Positions 54,136 through 64,000 of a DNA stretch of 64,000 bases are shown here, piece by piece. A model generated the notes under the pieces. It searched no databases and was not told the origin of the DNA. It saw only the letters and a program-made list of their open reading frames with translations. This DNA is from Byssothecium circinans. Its lineage: Eukaryota; Ascomycota; Dothideomycetes; Pleosporales; Massarinaceae. The first letter of the stretch is position 1; the number at the start of each line of letters is the position of its first letter. The stretch is from positions 62,001 to 126,000 of the forward strand of contig ML977040.1 in NCBI GenBank assembly GCA_010015675.1, written 5' to 3'. The position numbers and the translations under genes are program-made.

Positions 54136-57100
54136 TCATCCTTTGTCCTTGGGTCCAAGCGACGGCTTTCCAGCTTTCTTCGACAGAGGCAGTTGTGTCA
54201 CCAGGTTGATGATCTTTTGACGAGTCTCTTGACTCTCCCTCATATACGCGTCGATGGATTCAAAAAGGCTGCTGGGAAGCTCCTGAGTCCGTTAGACCTG
54301 CCCCGACCATACTATGAAAGGGCCTCACGCACCTTGGACTTCGATTCGGCTTTCGCAGTCTTGGGTGACGATTCAGTTTCCGCAGTCTTGTTCTTCGATT
54401 TGATGTCCTCGATGTAGTTGATTTGGGCGGCAAAGGGATCGCCGGTGCTCGAGTTGTCAGCTTGCTGGGTCGCGGCTTCAAGGTCAGCGACAGCGTCGGG
54501 CTTTTGAGGCGAGGTTGCTGAGGATTCTTCGTCAACACCAGAGGACTTCTTGTTCTTGTTTTTGTTCTTGTTCTTGTTTCTGTGCTTGTTTTTCTTCTTA
54601 GGCACATCCTCTGAGGTTGTCCCGGTCGGGTGGGGAGGAGGCGGCATTGCTTCCGCAGTCGGGATCGGACTACCTGGAGACGGCATTGCTACTGCGGCCG
54701 GGGTCGGGCTACCTGGAGTCGGCATTGCTGCTGTGGTCGGTGTCGGCATCGGTGTAAACCATTCAGTGGTTGCAGTCCCTGGAATCGACTTCGGGCTCGT
54801 AGCTCGTAGTGTTGGTGAGCTGGTAACAGATGGCGAATGTTGTTGAACGAATGTCTGAGCAGGGTCTGATGAGTCAGTACTGAGGGCCTATCACACTGGG
54901 ATGATTACTCACCTTGATCATGTGTAGACGCCTCAGGACCATGGTTCATCACCCCTGTCGGGCTAGCACTCGTCGACGAACCAGACATTGTGGCAGAGCC
55001 GTTATCTCCCGGAGACGTTGACGGTACAGGCAAATTACTCTTCCTGACTGGCCCGATGACTGGGACAGCAATTTTGCTAATATGGTGTGATTTCCTTTTT
55101 GGCGTCTGTTGCAAGTTGTCGTTCGTCGTCTGGGCCAGATCTTGAGACATAGGCACGGCGGTAACACCAGCTGCAGTTGATGATGTGCGGTCTGGTACTG
55201 TGTGCGTCTGGCGCGGAGGGTTGCTATCGAAAGTACCCGATGAGGTACCCCCAGATACGATGCCACCAACAGTCGGAGACTTGGTGCGCTGGACCACCGT
55301 TGTTTGTTGAGCTTTCATTTCTGAGTATGGTACATGATACGTGGAGGGACGGGGGAACTTACCTTCAGCCTCATCAACACTCTCATTCGATTTGGTCTCA
55401 GTCTGCGCAATGCTGTCTTCAACCTTGGATTTAAGAGCCGAGCCTTCGGACTTGCTGTTGGTTGCGCTTCCAGATCTCGTCGCTGGTGCCACCTCCTTTT
55501 CAACCTTGATCTTCTCCTTCTTCTTTTCCTTCTTCTTCGCCTGTTTCTCCTTCTGCTTTTGAGCTTTGCTAGGCTTCGCAAAAGGGTTCAAGGATTGTGT
55601 CTGTTTGGCGCCTGGTTTCTTGCCTGCCTGCGAAGTCGACTGATTGGGATCAGGCAGTATGATTTTTGCCTGGGGATCGTCCGGCTTTGCTTCAATCGGC
55701 GTGAAAGGGGGCATCGTGTCTATCTGAGGTTCTTCGCTCTTGATAGGGATTGGTGTCGTTATATCATCGTTTGTAGCGGCCGTAGACTCATCTTGGGCCT
55801 CTTGCGCTGAATGAAAGCTGAGATCATGCTTCTGGTCATCGTCAGAAGACGTCTCGTCTTGCATTCGAGGACTCTTCGCGCTGACCGTTGCACCGTCATC
55901 TTTATTCTGGTATGCCTTTGTCTTCTCTGGTGTCTTTGTTGACAGCGATGGGGCGGCGATCAAATTTGGCGACTCGGTCAATGGCGGAATAGAAAGAGGG
56001 ACAGGTTCAATAGAAGCAGCTGCAGCAAGGCTCTGGCTAGAAGGGCTAGACTTCGAAGGTGGACTGAGAGCTGGAGATTCAGCCAAATCAGCCACATCCT
56101 CGGTGATGGAATGTTCGGAGACAGGTGAAAGGGGAGCGGCTAAATCTGCTGCAACTTCTTGCGTAAGCACATGTACTGTCGATGTATCCAACCCTTGACC
56201 AGCCGAAATAGTCGCCTCCTCGACTTCTGAATGCTCTTTGGGTTGTTGTGATCCCTTGACAACAGGCTCCGATGGAAGCTCAGCAATGATGGGCTGCTGA
56301 TCAACACCTCCAGCCTCATTCAAAGCCTTCGCTTCCTGGACAAACGGGTCTTCTTGGACCACCTTGATTAGGTTTGTAGTCATCTCCGATTTGCTCTCCA
56401 CCTCCCGCTTTTCATCCAAGTTCCCCTGATCGACAGGCAGATCCCTCGTCGTCGATTTCCGCTCACGAGGACTACCCTTTGTCAAAGGGTAGCTCTGTTG
56501 CGAATGTCGGTTCTTCTGTAGGTCGCTCCTAGCGTCCTGTGGAGAATATTGAGGACGATCAGCTACCTCACCAAGTCCTACAGTACTATTCGTCGTGATG
56601 AGCGGGGCTGGTCGGCCGTCGCGCTGCGGCCCCTGCGCAGGGAAGGGAACGTCCACGACCCTATAATAGCAATAAGGGACACTAATCGCAAGAGTCTTGC
56701 CGCGCAATTCGAACTTGCTCACGTTCGGTAGGCACTTCCTCGCTTCGTTCGGGGAGTTGAAAAACACAAAGGCATGCGTGAAGTAGTCCATGCCAGGATT
56801 CATCTTCATTTCTACTCTCGAGACACCGGCCTTAGCTTGGAAAACTGCCAACAACTCTGGCTCTGAAACGTTGTTGGGCAGGTTAGTAACGTATAGTTTC
56901 CGGACACTCTCGTTCTTCGGCGCAATTGATTGAGCGTCACAACCAGATTCTTTGTCATTGACGACAGACTCGTTGGCTGGACCGTAACCAAAGCTAGGTC
57001 GCTCTGAATAGTAGCCGCTGCTAGATCTCGGCCCATCATCTCGATCGTAATTGTTCGAGCCATAGCGGCCATTAGAGTACTTACGAGGGCGATTGGAGGA

Positions 57101-58753
57101 GCCTGAGAAGCTGTTGCGGCCGCCTTTCCTGATGTTCGGTATTTGCGTGAAACGTTTAGACTGCTCTGGTCTATCTCCGAAAGGGTCGAACAGCCTGCTG
57201 GCTGGATTGCTCGCCATGCTCCCTCGGCGCTCGACAATGCCGCGCTGTTCCATGCCTCGGCCAAGTGGGTGCTGCATGCCGTTCGTCATGTCACCGAATG
57301 GCATAACTCGCGGAACTGGTCCATTTGGTCCATACATCGGATACGGTGGCTCCATCAAAGGCGGTCCAAATTGTGTGGGCTGCGGCGGTATGATCCCATG
57401 GGGTATCATGTGGGGAGGCACTATCTGGCTGTGATACATGTTGGGAGAACCCATCGGAGACATGTTGTTCATGAATCCTGGAGCCGCAGACATATTCGAG
57501 GGATGACGGGTAGGCTGCCTGTGCATGGTCGCACCCGACGGCTGCCGCATAGATTGGTCAGACGGTATGCGCACGTTATCACCCCATCCATAGCCTTGTG
57601 GATGATGGCTGTATGCGGCCGACCCCGAATCTTGACGATTAAACCTGTTCTTCGGGTTGCGAAGCTGTCCGTTGGGATGGGGAGGCGCCATAGAGATGGG
57701 AGCGGGGATAGGATCGCCAAACGGAAGTCGTCCAGGCTGATTTGGATAGGAGTTGAAAGGACGCATTGGTTCGAAGGGCATTACATGGGTGGGAAGGCTA
57801 GTGACTCCGGCTGGTGGGTGCAGAACCTGAGAGCTAGTTGCTGCCGGCACCATAGGCGGCGAGGTATGCGCCTCGTCTGTGCAGTATGTGAGCATTTGTA
57901 CAAGCCCGTCAAGGAATGCGCAAGCAGGCTTACGTGGCCGGCTGGCGGACATAGCGCTGGGTCCAGATTGTTGCACGTTGTTAGCCTCGTCGATGTTGGT
58001 ATCGTTCTTCTTCATCTGGTCAGAAACAGCCTTCATGCAGACGCGCATGGATTGACCGACGTGCCATAGGAACTCGGGGGGGTATTCGGAAGTCTCGCCA
58101 TCGGTGAAGAACTTGTCGACAATAGCCAACGGGTTGTCGATGTCGTACAAACCCTCTAGGCTACCGCCAATCATGTCGAGCTTCTCTGGGTGCTGTCTCG
58201 CCCACTGAGACGCGTACTGGTTCACACGGAACATATTGTCCCTAGTAATGAAGCCCAGCGTCTCCTCGACGAATCCGGTGCTCTGCAAATGGATTTCGAG
58301 AGGGTCCCAGAGATCATGGATAGACCAGTCTTTGTCAGGGAAGAAACGATGGTAGTAGTGCGGATACTTGTTGCGCCACATGTGCGCATATAGAACCACG
58401 CTGAAGACGTAATCTCCCCCATGAGCGATCTGAGGTGGAAGAATTGGGCCTTCGAGCGGACGGGCAGGCATACGGCCATCGTCCGTCGAGAAGATGGCAG
58501 CTCCCGACCGTGGCTGGCCCTTCATGCCGGGCATCCCAACCAACGTAGACGGGCGAGGCGCCATGACGACAACGGTCGCGTCCGAGGCAGGAGAGGCGGC
58601 TTGTGTGGTGTCGACAACAGTGGCATCCGAGGCAGGCGAGGTGGCTTGCATGGAGTTGCTGTTGGGGATGCCCTCAAGGGAAGCCGGTGCTGACTGCGCC
58701 GTCGCCGTCGTGTCTGGCTTCGGGGTGGTCGGTGGAGAATTGGTGTCGACCAT
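54136..58753 (-). CDS. Large RRM-domain RNA-binding protein with disordered flanks
   Basis: Best model is complement(join(54136..54282, 54333..54778, 54913..58753)). The start is MVDTNSPPTTPKPDTTATAQ. After a Gly/Pro/Met/Asn-rich N-terminus, a single RRM lies at about residues 612-692: VRKLYVTNLPNNVSEPELLA (RNP2-like LYVTNL), YFTHAFVFFNSPNEARKCLP (RNP1-like HAFVFF) and LRGKTLAISVPYCYYRVVD. The C-terminal half is acidic/Ser-rich with Lys blocks (KQKEKQAKKKEKKKEKIKVE and KKKNKHRNKNKNKNKNKK). The last exon encodes ELPSSLFESIDAYMRESQET, then RQKIINLVTQLPLSKK. The acceptor of the middle exon is uncertain (54778 used; another option is near 54860). Two spans inside the long exon, 57877-57933 (57 nt) and 55321-55362 (42 nt), have intron ends but keep the frame. 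Probably acts in mRNA metabolism; target unknown. Confidence 0.8.
54665..54742. repeat. 39-bp tandem repeat, two full copies, inside the RRM gene
   Basis: Units 54665-54703 and 54704-54742 differ at few positions, and a partial third unit precedes them. On the coding strand each encodes 13 residues of the type AMP(T/S)PGSP(T/I)P. In-frame minisatellite-like repeat in a disordered region. Confidence 0.75.
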
Positions 58754-59465
58754 GGTGAAGACGTCACAAGTTGAACTTTCTCGACGAGAGCGCAAGACGG
58801 CAATTGAGGAAATAACAGACTACGATCAAGGAAAGAGCAGGACAGCAGATGCCGTAAAGAGTGGAGAGAAGGTCGTGGCGGGGCAGAAGAGAGGGAGCGA
58901 GGAAGGTGGAGGTGGAGGTGAGGGTGACTGGACTGTGTTTACACGTGGGAGTGAAAGGGCAGGAGCTCGGCTTGGCGTTCTGTTGCTGCCGTGGTGAAGC
59001 AGACTGATGACGACCCACAGTCACCTGGTTCTATGTCCAAAACCCGTCAACCCTGTATAAAGCTCACTCCGTCTCTTATGTATCGGGCCTGGTGACACGC
59101 TTGATATACGAACAAACATGATTGACACGAAGACAAGTATGAGATGGAAGAGTTGACAAAGGATGGAAGCCTACCGCTGTCTCGCGAGGGTGAGAGTCGG
59201 TTCTGTCCATGGACAAGCCCCGCACTGCACGCCACTGCATTCACTGTTTCCTCACTCTTGACTATTTGAGAAGTTGGTTCAGATTGGAGAGTTTGGCCAA
59301 CATCCCTTCAAGCCTGCAGCTACCCGTCGCTTGTGCATCTGTTATTTACCTGGCCGCCATGTCGGAAAGTCAAGGAGAGAGGTAGAATTTACTGCGCTCC
59401 TAGCACACGCTCCACAAACAATTAACCACGTCTACGCTGACATACACGGGTTGCCTTCCCACGGC
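58754..59465. other. Intergenic region upstream of the RRM gene
   Basis: The 5' flank of the RRM gene and the 3' flank of the Fmp46-like gene, both on the minus strand. Purine-rich on the plus strand near 58880-58970. No gene seen. Confidence 0.5.
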
Positions 59466-60072
59466 TTATGCCTTGTCAATCTCCTTGGGGATAGAGCGTA
59501 GCAGTGACAGGATCTCCGACTCATTCTCGCCGGCCACTACCATAGTTAGCCATGACCAGGCATCGTTTCAAAACGGACATGTCTGCTTACCGGCCTTGCC
59601 CTGGTTCCAGTCCACCACCTGCCGCAGTCAGCTTGTGTCTTCCAACGTTCACCATCCACACTCACCAGAGGCCGCGCGAACGACTCCCCATCCGCCTTCA
59701 GTCGCCTGATCGCATCCGCCTCATCCTGTGCTCCTGATATAATCTTTCCCGCTGCACTCGGTCCACCTAGATAGTCAAGGATCGTCTTCAGCTGGTCGCC
59801 GGTGGGTGGAGCTTCGGTCACGTCGAGATCGAACTCCAAGCGCTCCTCCTTATTCTGCGAATGGTGTGAGCTCGCCTGGTCTTCAGTTGCATGGGCCACG
59901 CTCTGGGCGTTTGCCTGCTTGAGTAGGGTGAGGACGCGGGTCGATGCGGTGCTTGACGGCTTGTGGAAGAGGGTTACGACGTTCTTCGCACCATGCTGTA
60001 GACACCGTTAGTGCATGTCGATGGGAACCCAAATGAATATGTACTAACCTCGCCAAAGATTCGCTTGAACAT
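59466..60072 (-). CDS. fmp46: Fmp46-like mitochondrial thioredoxin-fold protein (DUF1687)
   Basis: Four exons, complement(join(59466..59536, 59592..59619, 59666..59995, 60049..60072)), 150 residues. MFKRIFGE joins HGAKNVVTLFHKPSSTASTR, VLTLLKQANAQSV, then KEERLEFDLDVTEAPPTGDQ, LKTILDYLGGPSAAGKIISG, AIRRLKADGESFARPL, VVDWNQGKA and VAGENESEILSLLRSIPKEI. This matches the fungal Fmp46/DUF1687 group: a thioredoxin-like fold, found in mitochondria in yeast, with a putative redox role. The usual CxxC is not visible here, which is common in this family. Small exons are secured by the conserved RPLVVDWNQGKAV joint. The gene diverges from the kinase gene, about 600 bp apart. Confidence 0.88.
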
Positions 60073-60668
60073 GTTTGCAATCGAAAATGTTGTGGGCTTC
60101 TGTGGGTATTGTTGTGCCGGTTCGATTGAAGCTGGAGCCGAGCTGCCTGAGCTCCAGACGAGATGAGGTTCGATGCAGCACTGGTGGTGACGTATGCTTA
60201 TGTAATGCGTACTTTCCCTTTCTTTACGCCGACAATCTCATTCCGTCTTGTCCCACATTACATACCCATTGGCAATTGTAACCGCGAACGATGCAACTTT
60301 CTCACAGAAATAGAATCAATTCTAGTCTTATCTTTTCAATCTCCTATACATGCTCTGTTGGGCCACCACATCTGGCATGGTATCAACACACGCAGAAGGC
60401 TCAACCTTCGGATTCTCATTCGAGTCTACGAGCACCTGTACGAAGCATTGTGTTGTAAATGGTTACGACTGCGCATCTGGCTTCAACGCTGAGCGCGGCA
60501 GTGCAGCTTTTACCGCCCCCACACCTGCAGCCTTTCCTCAGCCCCTGCAAACTGTGAGGCTTGGACCATGCCTGCAGATGGCTCACTGACTCACTTCACT
60601 CTCTCTGCACCTAACCTCAGGAGTGCCCGCCTTTGTAACTCCGGTCGATTTGGACATGCCTACCTACC
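60073..60668. promoter_or_regulatory. Divergent promoter region, Fmp46-like / kinase
   Basis: 596 bp between the start codons of the minus-strand Fmp46-like gene and the plus-strand kinase gene. No gene and no clear TATA box. Confidence 0.4.
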
Positions 60669-63600
60669 ATGTCGACAGACAATGTTTTCGCAACGCCTTC
60701 GGATCGTTTAGCATCCTTCTTTGACCCCTCACAGCCTCGCGAGGCTTTCAACGATGCTGAGATAGACGAGATATCTAATCTACTAGGACTGTGCAGCCAT
60801 GCCGCCAGCCGGTGTCCTCGAACTTATATCGTTCTCCGGGCGATCGGAGAGGATCAACTTCTAGATCGTCTACTGGATGAAGGCTTCAATGATCAATGGT
60901 TCCCTGTTCAGTCACAAGGCCTACCCCATTTCCTAAGTCCCAGTGTGAAGGCGCGAATCATTCAGGCCCAGGAGAAGATTTTGACCAAGTCTCTTGGCGT
61001 CGAGAATGGAAGGCACAGCCATTTCAAGCCGGATGATGCTTTACCGTTCAACATTCTGAGTCGCCTAGGAAGCGGCGGCTACGGACAAGTCGACCGGATT
61101 GAGAGTCGAATCAGCTTCCGTCACTACGCCCTAAAACGAATCCGAAGACGCGCCGCTTTTGGAGTCAATTCGAGGGAGTCTATGAAGAGATTCCTGGCCG
61201 AAATCCAGATCATCAAGAGACTTCAACACCGTCACGTGATCGAATACATTGGCTCCTATACCGACAAGACATATTTGGGTCTCATCATGTCTCCGGTGGC
61301 CGAGATGGATCTTGCCGCCCTTTTGGATCAAATATCTGCCCACGTGGAAGCAGGATCTTTTCGAACGGCCAACTCCTCCACCAGCTGGTTGCATGAACAG
61401 GCTCTTGCAACTGAGATGTGTGCAACGCTACGTACATTTTATGGCTGCTTGGCAGCTGCACTGGCGTACCTACACGATCGATCAGTTCGGCACAAGGACA
61501 TCAAACCTCAGAACATACTGATTCACAGAGGAAGCGTTCTCTTGACGGATTTTGGTCTATCGCGAGACTTTGCGGACGATATTGGCTCCACCACTTCAGG
61601 GCTCACCGCCACCACTCCACGGTACGTACACAAGTCGATGCCTATCTTTTTATAGAGAACAAGATGACTGTAAAGATTCTCATTGCAGAGCTTTTGCTGA
61701 CAATATTCTCTACGCTGTAGGTACTGTTCACCAGAAGTAGCCTCCTTTGAAGCTCGCAATACATCGGCTGACATTTGGTCTCTTGGATGTGTATTTTTCG
61801 AAATGTCTGCCGCCTTGAGGGGCTACAACATAGAGTGGATAAAGCGTTACTTCGCTGCAAACTCTTCTAAATCGACTCACTTTCACGCCAACCACGAAGC
61901 GTACTCACAGTTGGTCTCCGAATGGGAAGCCATCGATGATCCAAAAGACTCGATCCCATTACGGTGGATAAGAAAGATGCTTTCCAAGGATCAGCACCTA
62001 AGACCGAACACTGCTACCCTTTTGGCTGAGATTACCTGTCCCGAAGAGATGGAATACGCGCCCACGGCATTCTGTGGCATATGCTGCATTCCGGACGATG
62101 CTTCAGACACTGAAGATAGCCTGGCGGATATGTCGATAATGGATGTGCCTTGTTCGTGCAGGCCAGTCGATACGAGCGGAAACAACATGATCATACGGGA
62201 TCAGCCATCACTACCTGAAGATAAGACAATCACGCTGACAACAGCATTATCAGCTTTCTCATTCTCAGAATCCTCGGGTCCAGTGAGTAAAAATTCAATA
62301 CCAGTGGCGCCATCTGATGAGTCGCTTGACCGGGCATCAGTGGCGACTGTATCGTCGTTAGCGCAAGACCAGATGATGAATGTAGACCCAGCAACGTTCG
62401 AAGCTATAGTCGGTGCCAACTTGCACTACAGGCGATCACAGGGCGCATTAAATTCCCAACACTACGCGCCTCCTTTGTCACGTGTTGACTCTGAGCGAAG
62501 AGGAAGCGCCGTGAAAGTGAACCGGCGTTCCAGGGACCACGATATAATTCGAGAAATAAGAGCACGTCTTTCGATTCCAGCAAAACGCTTTCGCCTTTTG
62601 GACCAAGTCGACTCCAATGGCTCCGCAGTACCCCCTATTGATTCCGCCCCTCAAAAATATGCGGCATATCTTCATGCAGACTCTAACGACAGGAGTGTAC
62701 CCTTGCACGATAGCAAAACATCACTGTCTACTCCGACTAAGCAAAGAAGCTTGTATAGTATCTTACCACGCCAGCCGCTTCACAAGACTCCTGGCCGTCA
62801 ACCTGAAAGCTCGTGGACATCAACTTCATCACTGTATCCCAGTAGAAGAACGACTTTGGCACCTCAGCTCCTCCGAGACAGCAAAGCTCCCAAACTGAGG
62901 CTAGATGAAAACACAATAACCAGTCAGACGGTCTCGTCATCGAACGCATCCCAAACTGAGAAGGTGTTCAGCATACCTTTCTCAGAGCTTCCTCCCCGAG
63001 CTCTCACTTCGGGCATTAGTAAATATGGCTCAGTACCCGTCATTGTGCAAAAATGCTGCGAGTATCTTCAGAGCAGAGGTGCGTTCTTGCAAATTTCTTA
63101 TTACGCCCACCAACTGATCGCAAGCACAGCAAGCGCCAACGGCCCCAACGCTCTGGTCACAGTAACTTATTCTCATACCAAGCTACTCGTCGACCGATTC
63201 CACCTCTCTCCAGACTTTGGCAGCACCTTAGACTGGTCAACAATAAGTGCATCCTTCGGCGACGTGGCCGAAGTCCTGCGTAGCTACCTGGACTCTGTCC
63301 CGGGTTTCTTGTCCCATGAGGCTATAGCCAGCTGCTTTCTAGAAGACAGAACCGGCCCCACAACTGACGCACTTTACACTGTATGGTACGAGATAGCTCT
63401 CACCGGTCGCGCACCCATGGAATACGCCATTACTATGAATCTACTTGATACATTTCAGCATATGATACATGTATGTAGAATCCCGGCCGAAGATATCGCG
63501 ATGCTGTACTGCGGGGTTTTCTTTCAAAAATTCTTTGACGTCTGCGGCTTTGAAGACCTGGTTATAGGTGAAAGGGAGAGGCAAAAATGGTTGTTGACCA

Positions 63601-63719
63601 GATGGATTACGAGGCATCATTCCTTCGTGAAGATGGTGGCTAATAAGGGGGAAGGAATCGAGTGTAGTGATGTTGCGGCGGGGTTGAATGGGGCTGTAGA
63701 GGCGCTGAATGTACCTTGA
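60669..63719 (+). CDS. Ser/Thr protein kinase fused to a degenerate RhoGAP-like domain
   Basis: Two exons, join(60669..61621, 61721..63719), 983 residues; the 99-nt intron is GTACGT...GCTGTAG. Residues 1-120 are a helical N-terminal region often seen before fungal kinases. The kinase domain (about 125-410) has the Gly loop LGSGGYGQV, the Lys in YALKRI, the helix-C Glu in FLAEIQIIKRL, the catalytic loop RHKDIKPQNILI (HKD instead of HRD), TDFGLS and the APE-type YCSPEVAS, then NTSADIWSLGCVFFEMSAAL. A disordered Ser-rich linker of about 320 residues follows. From about residue 733 the pattern fits RhoGAP: FSIPFSELPPRALTSGISKY, GSVPVIVQKCCEYLQSRGAF, FGDVAEVLRSYLDSVPGFLS and YAITMNLLDTFQHMIHVCRI. 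Where RhoGAPs have the arginine finger (GIFRxSGS) this has GAFLQISYY, so GTPase activation is doubtful. Confidence 0.85.
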
Positions 63720-64000
63720 GATGATGGTAGTTGGTTTGCAAGAGAAGAGATCGACTGAAATGGGTGTAGAGGCTGTGGCAGGCATCAAGTTCCATTGCTC
63801 TTTCATTCACACCAAATCTTTTCTCTCAAAGAGAATGGAATTCTCACATCTTGCAATTCACGACTCATGAGCACTCCTCGCTCCTTCTCAACTGACTCAT
63901 GGTCCCTTTCACAAAGACGCCTACATGACTCGCCATATGTATCGCTTGATGAGTTTCACGCACTACAGCTAATTGGTACTGAAGTTACACCCTGAAACGA
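63720..64000. other. Right edge, kinase 3' flank
   Basis: No gene seen in the last 280 bp; a 66-codon ORF has no motif. Confidence 0.5.

Noticed and set aside
57143..58069. 308-codon ORF on the plus strand opposite the RRM gene
   Set aside because: It is the mirror of a long open minus-strand gene with clear RRM and splice signals; its translation has no motif and odd composition (many His/Arg/Trp).

Overview
The window is nuclear DNA of a filamentous ascomycete (Pezizomycotina, most like Dothideomycetes). It has short GT-AG introns of about 45-140 nt, small first exons, genes on both strands with no operons, and fungal families such as a PHO80-type cyclin, a GT61 transferase, a fungal LtrA protein and an Fmp46-like thioredoxin-fold protein. 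I see no rRNA or tRNA gene, CRISPR array, intact transposase or secondary-metabolite cluster. All exon joins were read by eye from splice signals, phase and family conservation, and none has been checked against transcripts.

Layout. 0-8 kb: a glycine-zipper, Arg/Ser-rich protein (-), a stand-alone phosphatidylinositol-phosphate-kinase-like protein (-) and a pathogenesis-related-type SnoaL-like protein (+). 7.5-12.7 kb: a very long pyrimidine-rich leader, then a Pho85-type cyclin (+). 13.7-17.1 kb: a fungal viperin (radical SAM, ddhNTP synthase family; -), then an unknown helical protein whose frame continues past its stop (-). 18-22.5 kb: V-ATPase subunit E (-), a NIPA-type magnesium transporter (+) and a small secreted protein (-). 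23-31 kb: an LtrA-type membrane protein (-), an MFS transporter (-), a secreted DJ-1/PfpI protein (+) and a possible one-helix membrane peptide (-). 33-39 kb: a GT61 glycosyltransferase (+), a GPI-type secreted protein resembling zinc metalloproteases but without HExxH (+), and an unknown multi-exon gene with an in-frame stop or cryptic intron (-). 39-41.7 kb is gene-empty. 41.7-45 kb: Nup53 (-) and an F-box-like protein (+) diverge around a 397-bp element with perfect 36-bp terminal inverted repeats. 45.9-49 kb is a housekeeping run on the plus strand: ribosomal protein eL14, NAC alpha and ATP synthase subunit d. 50-64 kb: a disordered protein with a Cys-rich C-terminal domain (+), a large RRM protein (-), an Fmp46-like protein (-) and a protein kinase fused to a degenerate RhoGAP-like domain (+).

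The genes do not form one pathway. Small functional themes are translation and mitochondrial energy (eL14, NAC alpha, ATP7, Fmp46) and divergent promoters (V-ATPase E/NIPA, Nup53/F-box, Fmp46/kinase). The most unusual items are the kinase/GAP-like fusion, the viperin, the inverted-repeat element in a divergent promoter, and the protease-like protein without its zinc motif.
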